Of a DNA stretch of 64,000 nucleotides, positions 48,681 through 57,962 are shown in pieces. The notes below the pieces were generated by a model. That model made no database searches and had not been told where the DNA came from. It saw only the letters and a list, made by a program, of their open reading frames with translations. This DNA is from Brumimicrobium sp. (GTDB taxonomy: Bacteria > Bacteroidota > Bacteroidia > Flavobacteriales_D > Crocinitomicaceae). Position numbers and translations under genes: made by a program. The stretch lies in assembly GCA_023957385.1 (NCBI GenBank), contig JAMLGZ010000001.1, forward strand, positions 1,660,923 to 1,724,922, read 5' to 3'. How positions within the stretch are numbered: the stretch's first letter is position 1; every line of letters starts with the position of its first letter.

Positions 48681-49850
48681 ATGGGGTCTTTTTCACAAAT
48701 AACTTTTGCAGACTATCCAGTTTTTGACAACAAGAATTGGTATTACCCTGAAATTGTAAATGCACTTTTTCTGCCAGAAGACTTTATTAGTGAAAAAAGA
48801 AAATATTCAACAAGAAATCGTTTGGTTTGGGGAGATGCATATGAAAACGAAAAAGGGACTTTTGAATTTAAAGGTTATAGACAAACGGTTAAGGTTTGCA
48901 GAGACCGTTTAGAAATTTTTGGAGCATCTTTTAAAAAGGCAAAGAAGGATTTTCAACAAGCAAAAAAAATATCACGACAAGAAGGATTTTACAATTTTAC
49001 TCTAAGTAGCATAACATACAACCAATATTTAGCTGAAATCAAAAGCATCATTGACTCTAAGGAAATTACCTATGACCAACTTAATGTAAATTTTAGAGAA
49101 AGTTTGACATCGGGAGAATTAGGTGTATATGGTTTCTCATTGGATAGCCATTTACATTCAATTCTCAGCGTTTTGTCTGACAATGATTTTGTTGAGTACG
49201 ACTTGACTGATGTAATTAATGGCGGTTGGGTATATGAAGACCAGGCAAAAAACGTTGACTCTGAAAAAATAATCATACTAACAGAAGGTAAATCGGATGT
49301 TGAATTTATCTCTAAAAGCATTGAAAAACTATATCCGCATTTGAAGGATTATTATCACTTTATAGACTTTGACGAGTACAAGGTGGAAAGCAGTGCATCT
49401 GCATTGGTAAAATTAATAACATCTTTTTCAGCGGCAAATGTAAAGCATCCCATAATTGCTCTATTTGACAATGACACAGCAGGTCTTAAAGAGATGAAAA
49501 AATTGACTCCTAAGAAAGTTCCAGCAAACATTAAAATTTTAAAGTATCCAGACATCTCTATTGCAAAAAAATATCCAACAGTTGGACCAACAGGTAAAAA
49601 GAAAATGAATGTTAATGGTCTTGCTTGCTCAATTGAAATGTATTTTGGAGCTGATGTTCTAACAAGAAACAACGAACTCATTCCAATCCAATGGAAAGGC
49701 TTTGAAGAAAAAGAAAAGAAGTACCAAGGTGAAATTGCGGATAAAAACTATGTTCAAGAAACTTTTAGAAAGAAATTAAAAAAGACAGAAGTGACTGAAA
49801 TTGAAGAATTAAACAAATTGCTGAATGAGATATTTAACGCATATAAATAG
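48681..49850 (+). CDS. HEPN/Toprim-associated protein
   Basis: The 389-residue protein has an N-terminal part of the HEPN/Toprim-associated type (SFSQITFADYPVFDNKN, YSTRNRLVWGD) and a Toprim-like domain with ILTEGKSDVEF near 197 (Glu) and ALFDNDTAGL near 253 (DxD). These metal-binding motifs are as in OLD-type and primase-like nucleases. Such proteins are found in defence islands and probably cut nucleic acid on infection; role inferred. Single gene of C11; start 48681 is within 50 bp of the cassette end. Confidence 0.8.
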   Translation: MGSFSQITFADYPVFDNKNWYYPEIVNALFLPEDFISEKRKYSTRNRLVWGDAYENEKGTFEFKGYRQTVKVCRDRLEIFGASFKKAKKDFQQAKKISRQEGFYNFTLSSITYNQYLAEIKSIIDSKEITYDQLNVNFRESLTSGELGVYGFSLDSHLHSILSVLSDNDFVEYDLTDVINGGWVYEDQAKNVDSEKIIILTEGKSDVEFISKSIEKLYPHLKDYYHFIDFDEYKVESSASALVKLITSFSAANVKHPIIALFDNDTAGLKEMKKLTPKKVPANIKILKYPDISIAKKYPTVGPTGKKKMNVNGLACSIEMYFGADVLTRNNELIPIQWKGFEEKEKKYQGEIADKNYVQETFRKKLKKTEVTEIEELNKLLNEIFNAYK

Positions 49851-49857
49851 AAGCCCA

Positions 49858-49991
49858 GCCCATAACAAACGGTTTGCCAAAAGCGGCAATAATTGCCTCG
49901 ATTCGAAGATTTATGTTAAGTTTGTAGTTCTTGCTTCGGGCGAACATTTTGCGTTAAAATGCCGCCTTCGGCAAGCCGAAAACCGTTGAAC
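49858..49991 (+). repeat. attC11
   Basis: R'' GCCCATAAC (49858) is the reverse complement of the C11 start GTTATGGGC at 48631. Same sub-type as attC2. R' GTTGAAC at 49985 starts transposase copy 3. Confidence 0.93.
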
Positions 49992-50062
49992 TAAACCGAC
50001 CAAGTCGGTAATTCCCAAAACATTCCATAACTTTTAGATTTCATTTTAAAAATCAAAAAGTT

Positions 50063-50914
50063 ATGGAGAATAAATTTTCCCCAGCCATAGCGCTGTTAAA
50101 ACGAGAAATGGAGATTCGCAATTACAGCGATTGCTCTGTGAGAAGCTACTGTGAGACTATGCAGGTCTTCGAGTCGTATGCAAACAAGACCTTGGATAAA
50201 CTGACCAGCGAGGATTTGAAACAATACTTGCATCATTTAGTAAAGTCAAAAAAAGTTTCACCATCTTATATCAATCAAAAGATTAGTGCGTTTAAAATCT
50301 ACACCGAAGATGTGTTAAAAAAAGAATGGGAACCCATTGCAATAAAACGTCCTAGATTGCCGCGAGAACTACCCGAAATTATTTCCTTGGAAGAAGTTAA
50401 ATTGATGATTGAGCGTACTCAAAACATCAAACATCGGGTGATGATTATGACCATGTACACGGCAGGATTGCGCAAAATGGAATTATTGCAGTTAAAACCG
50501 AAGGACATTGACTCAGAAAACGGTTTTATTATCGTGCGTCAAGGTAAAGGAAAGAAAGACCGAAGAACGATTCTTTCAAAGCAAACCCTAGAGGAATTAC
50601 GCTATTATTACAAGTGTTTTAGACCAAAAGTTTACTTGTTTGAACCAAATGGGCATCCAGGGAAGAAGATGAGTGTCCGAACTTTTGATAAAGTAATTCA
50701 TGATGCTGCACAAAGAGCGGGCATCAAAAGAAGAGTAACCCCTCATTTGCTACGACATAGTTTTGCTACCCATCTCTTGGACAAAGGAATTAACCTAAAG
50801 ATTATTCAATCTTTTATGGGGCATAGTTCTATCCGAACTACTTCGATTTACCTGCATCTTTCAAATGCTAGCTTAAAAAACATTGTCTCACCTTTTGATG
50901 ATCTTCGCTTATGA
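50063..50914 (+). CDS. XerD-like tyrosine recombinase, copy 3
   Basis: Product identical to the copies at 32454 and 36092: 283 residues, catalytic Arg, HxxR, His and Tyr present, ending SPFDDLRL. Overlaps the transposase gene by 4 bp. Confidence 0.88.
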   Translation: MENKFSPAIALLKREMEIRNYSDCSVRSYCETMQVFESYANKTLDKLTSEDLKQYLHHLVKSKKVSPSYINQKISAFKIYTEDVLKKEWEPIAIKRPRLPRELPEIISLEEVKLMIERTQNIKHRVMIMTMYTAGLRKMELLQLKPKDIDSENGFIIVRQGKGKKDRRTILSKQTLEELRYYYKCFRPKVYLFEPNGHPGKKMSVRTFDKVIHDAAQRAGIKRRVTPHLLRHSFATHLLDKGINLKIIQSFMGHSSIRTTSIYLHLSNASLKNIVSPFDDLRL

Positions 50915-52071
50915 AAACAAAGCAAAATAAACGACAAAAAGTAGAGTTGTCCGATATTTTTAGTGAAGTACTCAACAAAGGACTGAATCTGAATGACTTG
51001 CATCCTTTTCAAGAAAAAGCATTTCAGGCTATTTTAGCTTGTCGAACAGTAAAACTAGGAGGACATGTTGCAGAGTGCAATCACTGTCATCATTACAGAA
51101 ACGCCTACAACTCATGTAGAGACAGACATTGCCCGAAGTGTCAAATGACACGAAAAATACAGTGGGTGGATAAACTGAAAAGCAATTTACCAGAAGTGAA
51201 GCATTTTCATTTGGTTTTTACCATTCCAGAATCACTCAACAAGTTGTTTTACATCAATCAGCGCATTGCTTATGATAGTTTGTTTAAGGCTGCCAGTCAA
51301 GCACTTATGCAATGCGGAGAAAACAACGAGTATCTTGGTGCTAAAATGGGAGGCGTAGCAGTGCTACACACCTGGGGACAAACTATGTCCTACCACCCAC
51401 ACATTCACATGATTGTTCCCTCGGGAGGTTTAACAGAAGACGGCTTTGAATGGGTGCCATCCCATAAAAAGTTCTTTCTGCCAGTGAAAGTTTTAAGTGC
51501 TATTTTTCGAGGACTATTGATGAAAACGTTAGAAAAAGAGTATGCTATCGGCAAATTAAAGCTGCCGGATGATATTCAAAATTTTAAGCAAATTAAAGAT
51601 ACTTGTTATCAGAAAAAGTGGGTTGTTTACAGTGAAAAACCTTTTACTACTCCTGATAACATCATCAAATATCTTGGCAATTACACACATCGAGTTGCGA
51701 TTTCCAATCAACGAATTATCAGTCATAAAAATGGGAAAGTCACTTTTTATTACAAAAACTACAAGAAAGCAGGACTTAAAAGTGTAATGACATTGGATGA
51801 ATCAGAATTTGTCCGACGATTTTTACAGCACATTCTGCCTTCAGGTCTTTGCAAGGTAAGGTACATTGGTTTTTTAGCTTTGCGACATCTAAAAGAAAAC
51901 GTAGAGTTATGTGCCACCATAAACAAAAGTGAACGTTTCTTTCCGAAGTATGAAGGCTTAAATGCCTATGAGGTATATCGAGAAATCAAACAGCAAGATC
52001 CTTTGCTATGCCCGAAGTGTAAGAAGGGGCACATGGTCATTCGAAAGCCGATAGAAAGGGCGCCTTCGTGA
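50911..52071 (+). CDS. IS91-family HUH transposase, copy 3
   Basis: 386 residues, identical to copies 1 and 2, with zinc-binding N terminus, HPHIHM and the catalytic Tyr region. Intact. Confidence 0.93.
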   Translation: MKTKQNKRQKVELSDIFSEVLNKGLNLNDLHPFQEKAFQAILACRTVKLGGHVAECNHCHHYRNAYNSCRDRHCPKCQMTRKIQWVDKLKSNLPEVKHFHLVFTIPESLNKLFYINQRIAYDSLFKAASQALMQCGENNEYLGAKMGGVAVLHTWGQTMSYHPHIHMIVPSGGLTEDGFEWVPSHKKFFLPVKVLSAIFRGLLMKTLEKEYAIGKLKLPDDIQNFKQIKDTCYQKKWVVYSEKPFTTPDNIIKYLGNYTHRVAISNQRIISHKNGKVTFYYKNYKKAGLKSVMTLDESEFVRRFLQHILPSGLCKVRYIGFLALRHLKENVELCATINKSERFFPKYEGLNAYEVYREIKQQDPLLCPKCKKGHMVIRKPIERAPS

Positions 52072-52322
52072 CAGTATATTTAGTGAAACGCTCTTTGACT
52101 CAAGATAGTTTTTTTTTTAAAACGGGACAAAACCGTAACGGGATAGGTATGTCTTATCGGTAACATATTGTAAAAATAAACGATATGAATGAATGGGGTT
52201 TATTCTTTTCAGAGCCCAAAAAAGCAATTAAAAACGCTTTTTCATCATCGAAATATTATTCGAGAGAATACCATGCCCATAGCTCCTAAAACCATCTCAA
52301 GCTCAATTATTACTCAGGCTTC

Positions 52323-52466
52323 GTTCAACTTCATTGTATCATCAATTTTCTTTATTTTAGCTTTATTGGCTTCATTTTCAAAAAAATGGGGATGGGTATT
52401 TTTTGTTCCTAATTTTATGTAAATTTGAAAGAAAAATAACGATACAATCGTATAGAGTTATGAGAG
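52323..52466 (+). repeat. attC12 (end of transposase cassette copy 3)
   Basis: R'' GTTCAAC (52323), L'' and L' as in attC6. R' GTTATGAGAG at 52457 belongs to C13; its ATG could also start a small ORF. Confidence 0.78.
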
Positions 52467-52648
52467 AGTTAAAACCAACACTTCGTAACGGATTCAGGCA
52501 AGGACGTGAACCACCGTTACATTATTTAAACAGTCAAATTCGAGGTCAATTTCTGACTTCGAGTAATCAATCATTTTATCAAAAATTTAAAATGGAGTTC
52601 AGAAACCATTTTAAAAAACGGAGCGGAATCCGAAAAGCTAACGAGTAG
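52460..52648 (+). CDS. Possible small basic protein at the start of C13
   Basis: An ORF of 62 codons whose ATG is part of the R' box itself (GTTATG). The product is basic (MRELKPTLRNGF ... KKRSGIRKANE) with no known motif. It may be chance coding; the clear lipoprotein gene starts 22 bp after it. Confidence 0.3.
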   Translation: MRELKPTLRNGFRQGREPPLHYLNSQIRGQFLTSSNQSFYQKFKMEFRNHFKKRSGIRKANE

Positions 52649-52670
52649 GAAAATTTTAAATTTTAAGGAA

Positions 52671-53120
52671 ATGAAAAAAAAAGTATTATTAGGGATGATT
52701 ACAGCATTATTTCTTGTTAGTTGTGGAAATAAATATGACAAAATAACTTTTAATTCGGAAAATAATGAGTACGAGTTATTAATAAACACAAAAAGCAATA
52801 ATTCAATCGACATTGATGAAATTAAATTTTCAATTGGTAAAAGCATTAAAGACTCTCTAAAACTTTCAGACAGTAGAATTCTAGAAATTGCAAATAAAGG
52901 TATAGAAAATGCAGATGCCAAGATAAAGCACAAAATGACTTATCAATATCCAAAAATCGCAAGTATATACTTCGTTCCCAACAACAATGATATTGAAGTT
53001 TTTTTTATGGGTAGTGCAGAAAACTCTTATGGAGTTAGGGATAAAGTTATGTCTTTTGTTTGTTTCGATAAAAATGGCGAAATCATAATCGATGATAATG
53101 ATTTACCACTAGTTAGATAG
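52671..53120 (+). CDS. Small lipoprotein of unknown function (C13)
   Basis: A 149-residue lipoprotein (FLVSC, Cys18) with a beta-rich body (YELLINTKSNNSIDIDEIKF, IASIYFVPNNNDIEVFFMG) and a C-terminal acidic end. Family not recognised. It precedes the membrane-protein gene by 17 bp, and the two are probably cotranscribed. Located at the cell envelope. Confidence 0.65.
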   Translation: MKKKVLLGMITALFLVSCGNKYDKITFNSENNEYELLINTKSNNSIDIDEIKFSIGKSIKDSLKLSDSRILEIANKGIENADAKIKHKMTYQYPKIASIYFVPNNNDIEVFFMGSAENSYGVRDKVMSFVCFDKNGEIIIDDNDLPLVR

Positions 53121-53137
53121 TACAATTTTCTGAACTG

Positions 53138-53629
53138 ATGATAGAAGAAAAAGACACATTAGAAAAGGAAACAATAGAGAAGTTAAATTATCTATCGACA
53201 AAATCAAAGGAGTTATTAGATAGACAAATATCTACCTATAGAACTCATCATTTTAAAGCAGGTATAGTCATTTCAATATTATCAATTTTTACGCCTTTAT
53301 TTATAAGTAATACAAAAGTGGAAAATTGTATTTTAAATTATTTAATTATTTGCTCATTAATATCGGTTCTTCTATCGATTATTTTAATGGTTAAAATTTT
53401 AAAGTCAGAAAAACTGGATCAAGGGTTTAATCCAAATCAACTTGATTCTCTTGTAAATAAAGATTTTAAAGACATAATATTATTTGAAATAGGAGCTAAA
53501 CGAGAATCCTTTGTTGCTAACGCTAAAAAAGTTAGTAAACAAAATAAAATATTTAACATTGGTTTGAATTTAGCTGTATTAGGAATCATATTGTCGATTG
53601 TGTCAATTATTATATCAAAAATGATTTGA
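53138..53629 (+). CDS. Two- to three-helix membrane protein (C13)
   Basis: A 163-residue protein with an N-terminal coiled-coil-like stretch (EKETIEKLNYLSTKSKELLDRQ), two close membrane helices (about 46-66 and 70-92), a soluble loop and a third helix at the C-terminal end (about 140-160). This pattern resembles small SLATT-like or Pycsar-type effector membrane proteins, but I cannot assign it. No enzyme motif. Confidence 0.6.
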   Translation: MIEEKDTLEKETIEKLNYLSTKSKELLDRQISTYRTHHFKAGIVISILSIFTPLFISNTKVENCILNYLIICSLISVLLSIILMVKILKSEKLDQGFNPNQLDSLVNKDFKDIILFEIGAKRESFVANAKKVSKQNKIFNIGLNLAVLGIILSIVSIIISKMI

Positions 53630-53632
53630 ATT

Positions 53633-53761
53633 ATGAATAAGAAACAAAATACAAAGCAAAATGTCAAAAAGACTACTGAAAAATTAATTATACCTAAAGT
53701 ATCAAAAGATAAAAGGATACAATTGGATGAGGATAAAAAGCCGAAAGACAAAGGAAAATAA
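53633..53761 (+). CDS. Small Lys-rich protein (C13)
   Basis: An ORF of 42 codons, starting 3 bp after the membrane protein stop and ending 2 bp before attC13. Very basic (NKKQNTKQNVKKTTEK ... KKPKDKGK), probably unstructured. The tight spacing supports it being a real gene, but length and composition do not allow certainty. Confidence 0.45.
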   Translation: MNKKQNTKQNVKKTTEKLIIPKVSKDKRIQLDEDKKPKDKGK

Positions 53762-53763
53762 CC

Positions 53764-53898
53764 CTCTCATAACATGCTATTACTCGCAAGCCGAAATAAC
53801 TACTTCGATTAACATTTATCTTTAGAAAAAAGTCTTATCTTCGTATCTAAGTTTAATGCTAAAAGTCGGCCAGCGAGTAGTAGCTTCCCGTTACAGGC
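53764..53898 (+). repeat. attC13
   Basis: R'' CTCTCATAAC (53764) is the reverse complement of the C13 start GTTATGAGAG at 52457, on the other side of copy 3. Arms GCTATTACTCGC and GCGAGTAGTAGC pair. R' GTTACAGGC at 53890 belongs to C14. Confidence 0.93.
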
Positions 53899-53942
53899 AA
53901 TGTGGGGCGACAGTACATTACAACATTTTTATTAATCGAAAA

Positions 53943-54677
53943 ATGAACAGAATAACAATCATTTTCGCAATTCTTTCCTTGATTACAAGCGGATGTCATT
54001 ACCGCATACTTTCTTCATCCTGGTCCAATCATGGACAGTTCTACCCGCCGATACTTAGTGAACAAACTTACAAAGTATATCAACAACCGACACCATTTGA
54101 CTATGTTGAGATTCTTTACTTGGGAGAAGATTCAACTTTTGTCCAAATAGTAGCAGGACAGTTGAACTTAGATCCGATCAAAGGAACATATGAAATTAAA
54201 CATGGAAGACTCATTTTTCAACCTGATAATAGCGACCGAAATAAAGTCAACACAGTTTATTTTGATAAGACAGAAATTCAAGACAGCATTATGTTCACCG
54301 CATTTTCAACTTGGGACTATCAAATCCCTATTGAAATGATAACATTCGAATATCCAGACTCGACAATTCATGAGAATTTCTTTTTCGCTGGCGATACAGT
54401 TCGATTATTATTCCCGAGAAATTTTGACACTATTAAAGTCTATTCAACTTATTTAGACAATAGGCCAGTTCACATTACATCTAATATGCTCAGAGATAAT
54501 AATTTAGTAAGTATTTATTTTGGCATGAGTTACCCTGACAGCTATAGGATAGATGACAATGAGAAATGGAGATTCTCAATAAATAAGAACAAACTGAGAC
54601 ATCAAACATTTTCTATGTTCAGAAAACGACACCCGTACTATTATCAAGGAGAAATCGAAATAAAAAAAGATTTATGA
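53943..54677 (+). CDS. Lipoprotein of unknown function (C14)
   Basis: Start 53943 gives a lipoprotein signal (MNRITIIFAILSLITSGC, Cys18); a longer frame would start inside attC13. The 244-residue product is beta-rich (GQLNLDPIKGTYEIKHGRLIFQPD, TVRLLFPRNFDTIKVYS) with no known motif. Envelope-located. Single gene of C14. Confidence 0.65.
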   Translation: MNRITIIFAILSLITSGCHYRILSSSWSNHGQFYPPILSEQTYKVYQQPTPFDYVEILYLGEDSTFVQIVAGQLNLDPIKGTYEIKHGRLIFQPDNSDRNKVNTVYFDKTEIQDSIMFTAFSTWDYQIPIEMITFEYPDSTIHENFFFAGDTVRLLFPRNFDTIKVYSTYLDNRPVHITSNMLRDNNLVSIYFGMSYPDSYRIDDNEKWRFSINKNKLRHQTFSMFRKRHPYYYQGEIEIKKDL

Positions 54678-54694
54678 TTTAGAAAAGAAACACT

Positions 54695-54832
54695 GCCTGT
54701 AACAGCATCTAAGAAAACATGGGGCGCAATCAGGTAGCGAGACATTTTGTACTTTGGTTCAAACATTTTCCCGGCCGAGAGCGATGCGGTGTTAAAATGC
54801 CCCACGTTTCTTAGCTGCGAAACGTTAGAGGC
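54695..54832 (+). repeat. attC14
   Basis: R'' GCCTGTAAC (54695) is the reverse complement of the C14 start GTTACAGGC at 53890. Arms CTAAGAAA and TTTCTTAG, ATGGGGC and GCCCCA pair. R' GTTAGAGGC at 54824 belongs to C15. Confidence 0.92.
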
Positions 54833-54868
54833 AATTAACGATTTAATAATAAATAAAAACAAATAATA

Positions 54869-55552
54869 ATGTTAGATAAAACAAACAAATTTTTAGCGGT
54901 TATACTTTTAATATCCATTCCTTTATTTAGCTTTTGCCAAGAGGAAAATACTAACAAAGAAATTGAAAAGATAGTTGAAGTTCCTGAAATGAATAAAGCT
55001 AATCTTTATAGTAATGCTCTTTCATTTTTTGCAAATAACTTTAAATCTGCAAATGATGTTATTCAGATGAAAGACGAAACATCTGGAAAAGTTATTGGAA
55101 AAGGAATTGTAAAAAACGGCAATGCTAATAGAAATATTAAAATAGCAATTGATGTTAAAGATAATAAATATCGATATACGATAACTATTGAGCCTTTCAT
55201 CGAATTAAAAAAAGTTGAATTAGAAGATATTAATAAAATTGGTTCTGTAAAAGGAAAAACATTTATAAGATACGGTTATGTTAATGGAGCTTTAACTATC
55301 GATAAAGATAATTCTTATATTGAATGTATTGGTCAATTCAGTTGTAACGGAGAAAAATATTATTACTCTGGTAAAAATGAAATATTAGGATTATCAAAAA
55401 AAGCAAAAGAAGAATGGCAACAAAGTGTAGATAATAAAATATCTGAAGTAATAAATGAATTAGAAATAAACCCTACAAACAAAGAGGATTCGGAGTTAAT
55501 TAATTTAATTAAAAACCTTGAAAATGAAATGTCAAAAAAGGATGATTGGTAA
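54869..55552 (+). CDS. DUF4468-like secreted protein (C15)
   Basis: A 227-residue secreted protein (signal peptide ending near LFSFCQ, residue 24). Residues 40-110 (NKANLYSNALSFFANNFKSANDVIQMKDETSGKVIGKG) match the Bacteroidota DUF4468 pattern, a TBP-like fold of unknown role. The C-terminal part is helical. Followed by a second gene after 28 bp. Confidence 0.7.
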   Translation: MLDKTNKFLAVILLISIPLFSFCQEENTNKEIEKIVEVPEMNKANLYSNALSFFANNFKSANDVIQMKDETSGKVIGKGIVKNGNANRNIKIAIDVKDNKYRYTITIEPFIELKKVELEDINKIGSVKGKTFIRYGYVNGALTIDKDNSYIECIGQFSCNGEKYYYSGKNEILGLSKKAKEEWQQSVDNKISEVINELEINPTNKEDSELINLIKNLENEMSKKDDW

Positions 55553-55580
55553 AAACTAATAACTTTAAATCTATATTAAT

Positions 55581-55976
55581 ATGTGGTTCAAAAAAAATAA
55601 AAAAATAGATTTATCTTCAAATAACAGCAATGTTAATGGGTCAATTAAAGATATATATGGTGATGATTACGATAGTTTAACATTTGCTACAGAAAGATTG
55701 ATTGAAGCGACTAATTTGTTATTTACAAACAAAAAGAAAGAAGCGCTTAAATTGTTATTAAGTAACTTTAAGCTACTTGAAGAAAATAAAGAAAACTTAG
55801 GTTATCAGACATTTCTTAGAGATGTTCCTGTCGTTGTAAACCTCTTTGCTGAACTTAAACAGAAACCAAAGGGTCGAGAATTTTTAGAAACTATTATTAA
55901 GAGCTATCCTAATGATGAAAGGGTAGGAAAATGGGAGAAGTTGTTTAAAAAATATTTACAAGAGGATAATGAATGA
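55581..55976 (+). CDS. Small helical protein of unknown function (C15)
   Basis: A 131-residue soluble protein starting MWFKKNKKIDL; the rest is helical with a TPR-like look (LIEATNLLFTNKKKEALKLLLSN, LGYQTFLRDVPVVVNLFAEL). No signal peptide or known motif. It ends 27 bp before attC15. Confidence 0.55.
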   Translation: MWFKKNKKIDLSSNNSNVNGSIKDIYGDDYDSLTFATERLIEATNLLFTNKKKEALKLLLSNFKLLEENKENLGYQTFLRDVPVVVNLFAELKQKPKGREFLETIIKSYPNDERVGKWEKLFKKYLQEDNE

Positions 55977-56003
55977 ATCTCATTGTTTAGAAATGATTAT
56001 AAT

Positions 56004-56138
56004 GCCTCTAACCTGTCGTTTTGCGTCAGGCGGGTTAATTGCTTCGATTTAACATTTTTCGTAAGAAAAAATTTTTATCTTCGTACTAATATTTAACGCT
56101 AAAATCCGCCCGAACGCAAAGCGCCGACCGTTATGCAC
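56004..56138 (+). repeat. attC15
   Basis: R'' GCCTCTAAC (56004) is the reverse complement of the C15 start GTTAGAGGC at 54824. Arms GCGTCAGGCGGG and CCGCCCGAACGC pair in part. R' GTTATGCAC at 56130 belongs to C16. Confidence 0.92.
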
Positions 56139-56220
56139 AAGCAAATTTAACAATTAAAAATTTGTATTTTATGAAAATAATTCGTAATATTTGAAAAATA
56201 AACATAAAAAAACGAACATT

Positions 56221-56574
56221 ATGGGACGTATTTGGAATGGCGAGAATGCCAAATTAAAACTAGATGAGCTTTATGTTCTTTCCGATGGTGAGAGAATAAA
56301 GCAAGCACAGATGATTCGAACTGACCTGAAAGCATGGGCGCTGGAAAACTTCTGTTTCTCTGATTTACAAAAAAGATGTTTAGAAAGTATTTCTGAAACT
56401 TATCTTGAAGAAGTCGGACAAATGATAGCAAGAGCTATCGAAAAAAGGTATCCTATAGAACTTGCTGTTACTGATGACACTTTGCCAGTAGCACAAAGAG
56501 TTAGAAAAGGCGGTGTAGATGTGGGATGGTCTAAGGATGGTGGATTTTATATTAGAATCTGGTTTGAATGGTAA
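56221..56574 (+). CDS. Small protein of unknown function (C16)
   Basis: Start 56221 (MGRIWNGENAKL) preferred over a TTG 10 codons upstream. The 117-residue soluble protein has a helical N-terminal half (LDELYVLSDGERIKQAQMIRTDL) and a C-terminal Trp-rich beta part (VGWSKDGGFYIRIWFEW). Family not recognised. It has its own terminator at 56592. Confidence 0.55.
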   Translation: MGRIWNGENAKLKLDELYVLSDGERIKQAQMIRTDLKAWALENFCFSDLQKRCLESISETYLEEVGQMIARAIEKRYPIELAVTDDTLPVAQRVRKGGVDVGWSKDGGFYIRIWFEW

Positions 56575-56591
56575 TTAATTTTAATTAAAGC

Positions 56592-56621
56592 ACAACAATC
56601 TCAAAATTGTTGTACTTTTTT
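56592..56621 (+). terminator. Intrinsic terminator inside C16
   Basis: Perfect 8-bp stem ACAACAAT / ATTGTTGT with a 6-nt loop, followed by ACTTTTTT. It separates the small C16 gene from the protease gene 13 bp further, which must have its own promoter or rely on readthrough. Confidence 0.8.
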
Positions 56622-56633
56622 ATTTGAATAATC

Positions 56634-57665
56634 ATGAAATATTTTATATCTTTTACCCTACTAATATTTACTTATTCTTTGAGTTTTAGTCAAAATAAGT
56701 ATAAAACAAGTTTTGAAACTAACAATGATACAACACTGATTATTTTAAAAGTAAATTTAGATGGTAATAACTATCGTTTTATTTTTGATACAGGTGCACA
56801 AATTAGTGTCATTTTCAATCAAAGTAATATTGACTTATCAAAATCAAGAACCGTGAAGGCTATTGACGTGTATGGTAAATCTTCTGATGTTTCTATAATT
56901 AGAAAAAAAATCACTATACCTTCGATTAAGGCAGCAAATAAAGGTTATTGTCTAATTATGAATAATAAGCCTGCTTTTATGGATTATCTGAATATTGACG
57001 GTATTATTGGCGCTGATTTAATAAACAAATATGATTGGAAAATTGACTTAAAGAAATTGGAAGTAATCCGTATAGATAAAAAGGATAAACCTAATTCTGA
57101 TAGCTTATTTACCATCCCCACTCATTACGAAAATGAACGCACTAGAGTAATTGATACTTATGTAATAAATAATGGAGATACTTCTTCTTACACTATTGAC
57201 ACAGGTGCAAGTTTAATTATAGCAACCTATAAACCTGATTCTTTAATCAAAACCAACCAAGCAAATATACTTCAATCATACACCTATAATTTCACTATAA
57301 CAAGTAGTTATCTTGAAGATACTTCATATATTAGCATGGAAAATATTAAAATAGGGGATCTTAATATTGAAGAAATTCCATTTTCAAATCGACGTAAAAT
57401 AGGTACTCATAACACTATTGGCTTGTCTTTTTTCAAACCCTTTGGAGAGTTTTATATTTTAAATTCTAATAATATTGTTCTAACTCCAAAAGTAGAAAAA
57501 TATCAATATTATTTCCCGAACTTCAAAATAATTAACGGTACAATAATGTCTCAATATCAAAAGATTAATGAACCAATATCTCCTTCTTATTTAGGAAAAA
57601 AAATTAATGAGTCAGACGAATTCAAAGTTACAGACATAAACGTTCCAATAACTAAATACAGATAA
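56634..57665 (+). CDS. Retropepsin-like aspartyl protease family protein (C16)
   Basis: A 343-residue secreted protein (signal ending near SLSFSQ) with two Asp-Thr-Gly motifs: FIFDTGAQ near 51 and YTIDTGAS near 188, i.e. two retropepsin-like lobes in one chain as in pepsin. GIIGADLINKYDWKID near 122 and GLSFFKPFG near 262 support this. It may cut or bind exported proteins; substrate unknown. Confidence 0.82.
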   Translation: MKYFISFTLLIFTYSLSFSQNKYKTSFETNNDTTLIILKVNLDGNNYRFIFDTGAQISVIFNQSNIDLSKSRTVKAIDVYGKSSDVSIIRKKITIPSIKAANKGYCLIMNNKPAFMDYLNIDGIIGADLINKYDWKIDLKKLEVIRIDKKDKPNSDSLFTIPTHYENERTRVIDTYVINNGDTSSYTIDTGASLIIATYKPDSLIKTNQANILQSYTYNFTITSSYLEDTSYISMENIKIGDLNIEEIPFSNRRKIGTHNTIGLSFFKPFGEFYILNSNNIVLTPKVEKYQYYFPNFKIINGTIMSQYQKINEPISPSYLGKKINESDEFKVTDINVPITKYR

Positions 57666-57672
57666 TAAGCCA

Positions 57673-57808
57673 GTGCATAACAAGTCATCTTGTGCAAGCT
57701 GGGTAAATCGCTTCGATTTACCATTTATCGAAAGAAAAATATTTGTATCTTCGTGTCTAAGTTTAACGTAAAGAGCCAGCCTGCACAAGGTGCCAAACCG
57801 TTATCGCT
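57673..57808 (+). repeat. attC16
   Basis: R'' GTGCATAAC (57673) is the reverse complement of the C16 start GTTATGCAC at 56130. Arms CTTGTGCAAGCTGG and CCAGCCTGCACAAGG pair. R' GTTATCGCT at 57800 belongs to C17. Confidence 0.93.
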
Positions 57809-57962
57809 CAGTGTAGGGTAAACATAGTTTAAGATTATCATTAATCAAATAAAAACAATACATTTGTTTGTAATTTTCATTGAAAATAATAATGAAAGAA
57901 GATGTGGAAAATTATTTAATCCACTGGTAAAATCAGAATTAACCCGACAACATAGATGAAGA

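Larger units (their letters stand above)
49986..52457 (+). mobile_element. IS91-family element in cassette form, copy 3 (C12)
   Basis: 2472 bp, inserted at G^TT between attC11 and C13. Closer to copy 1 in the recombinase gene than to copy 2, but with its own changes near the right end (CCTAATTTTATGTAAATTTG). Confidence 0.88.

Noticed and set aside
32377..52457. Composite transposon made of the three IS91-like units
   Set aside because: The intervening units are complete cassettes with their own matching ends, so cassette insertion explains the layout without a composite element.
52403..52460. Upstream extension of the first C13 ORF
   Set aside because: It begins inside the transposase cassette's attC; the only in-cassette start is the ATG in the R' box at 52460.
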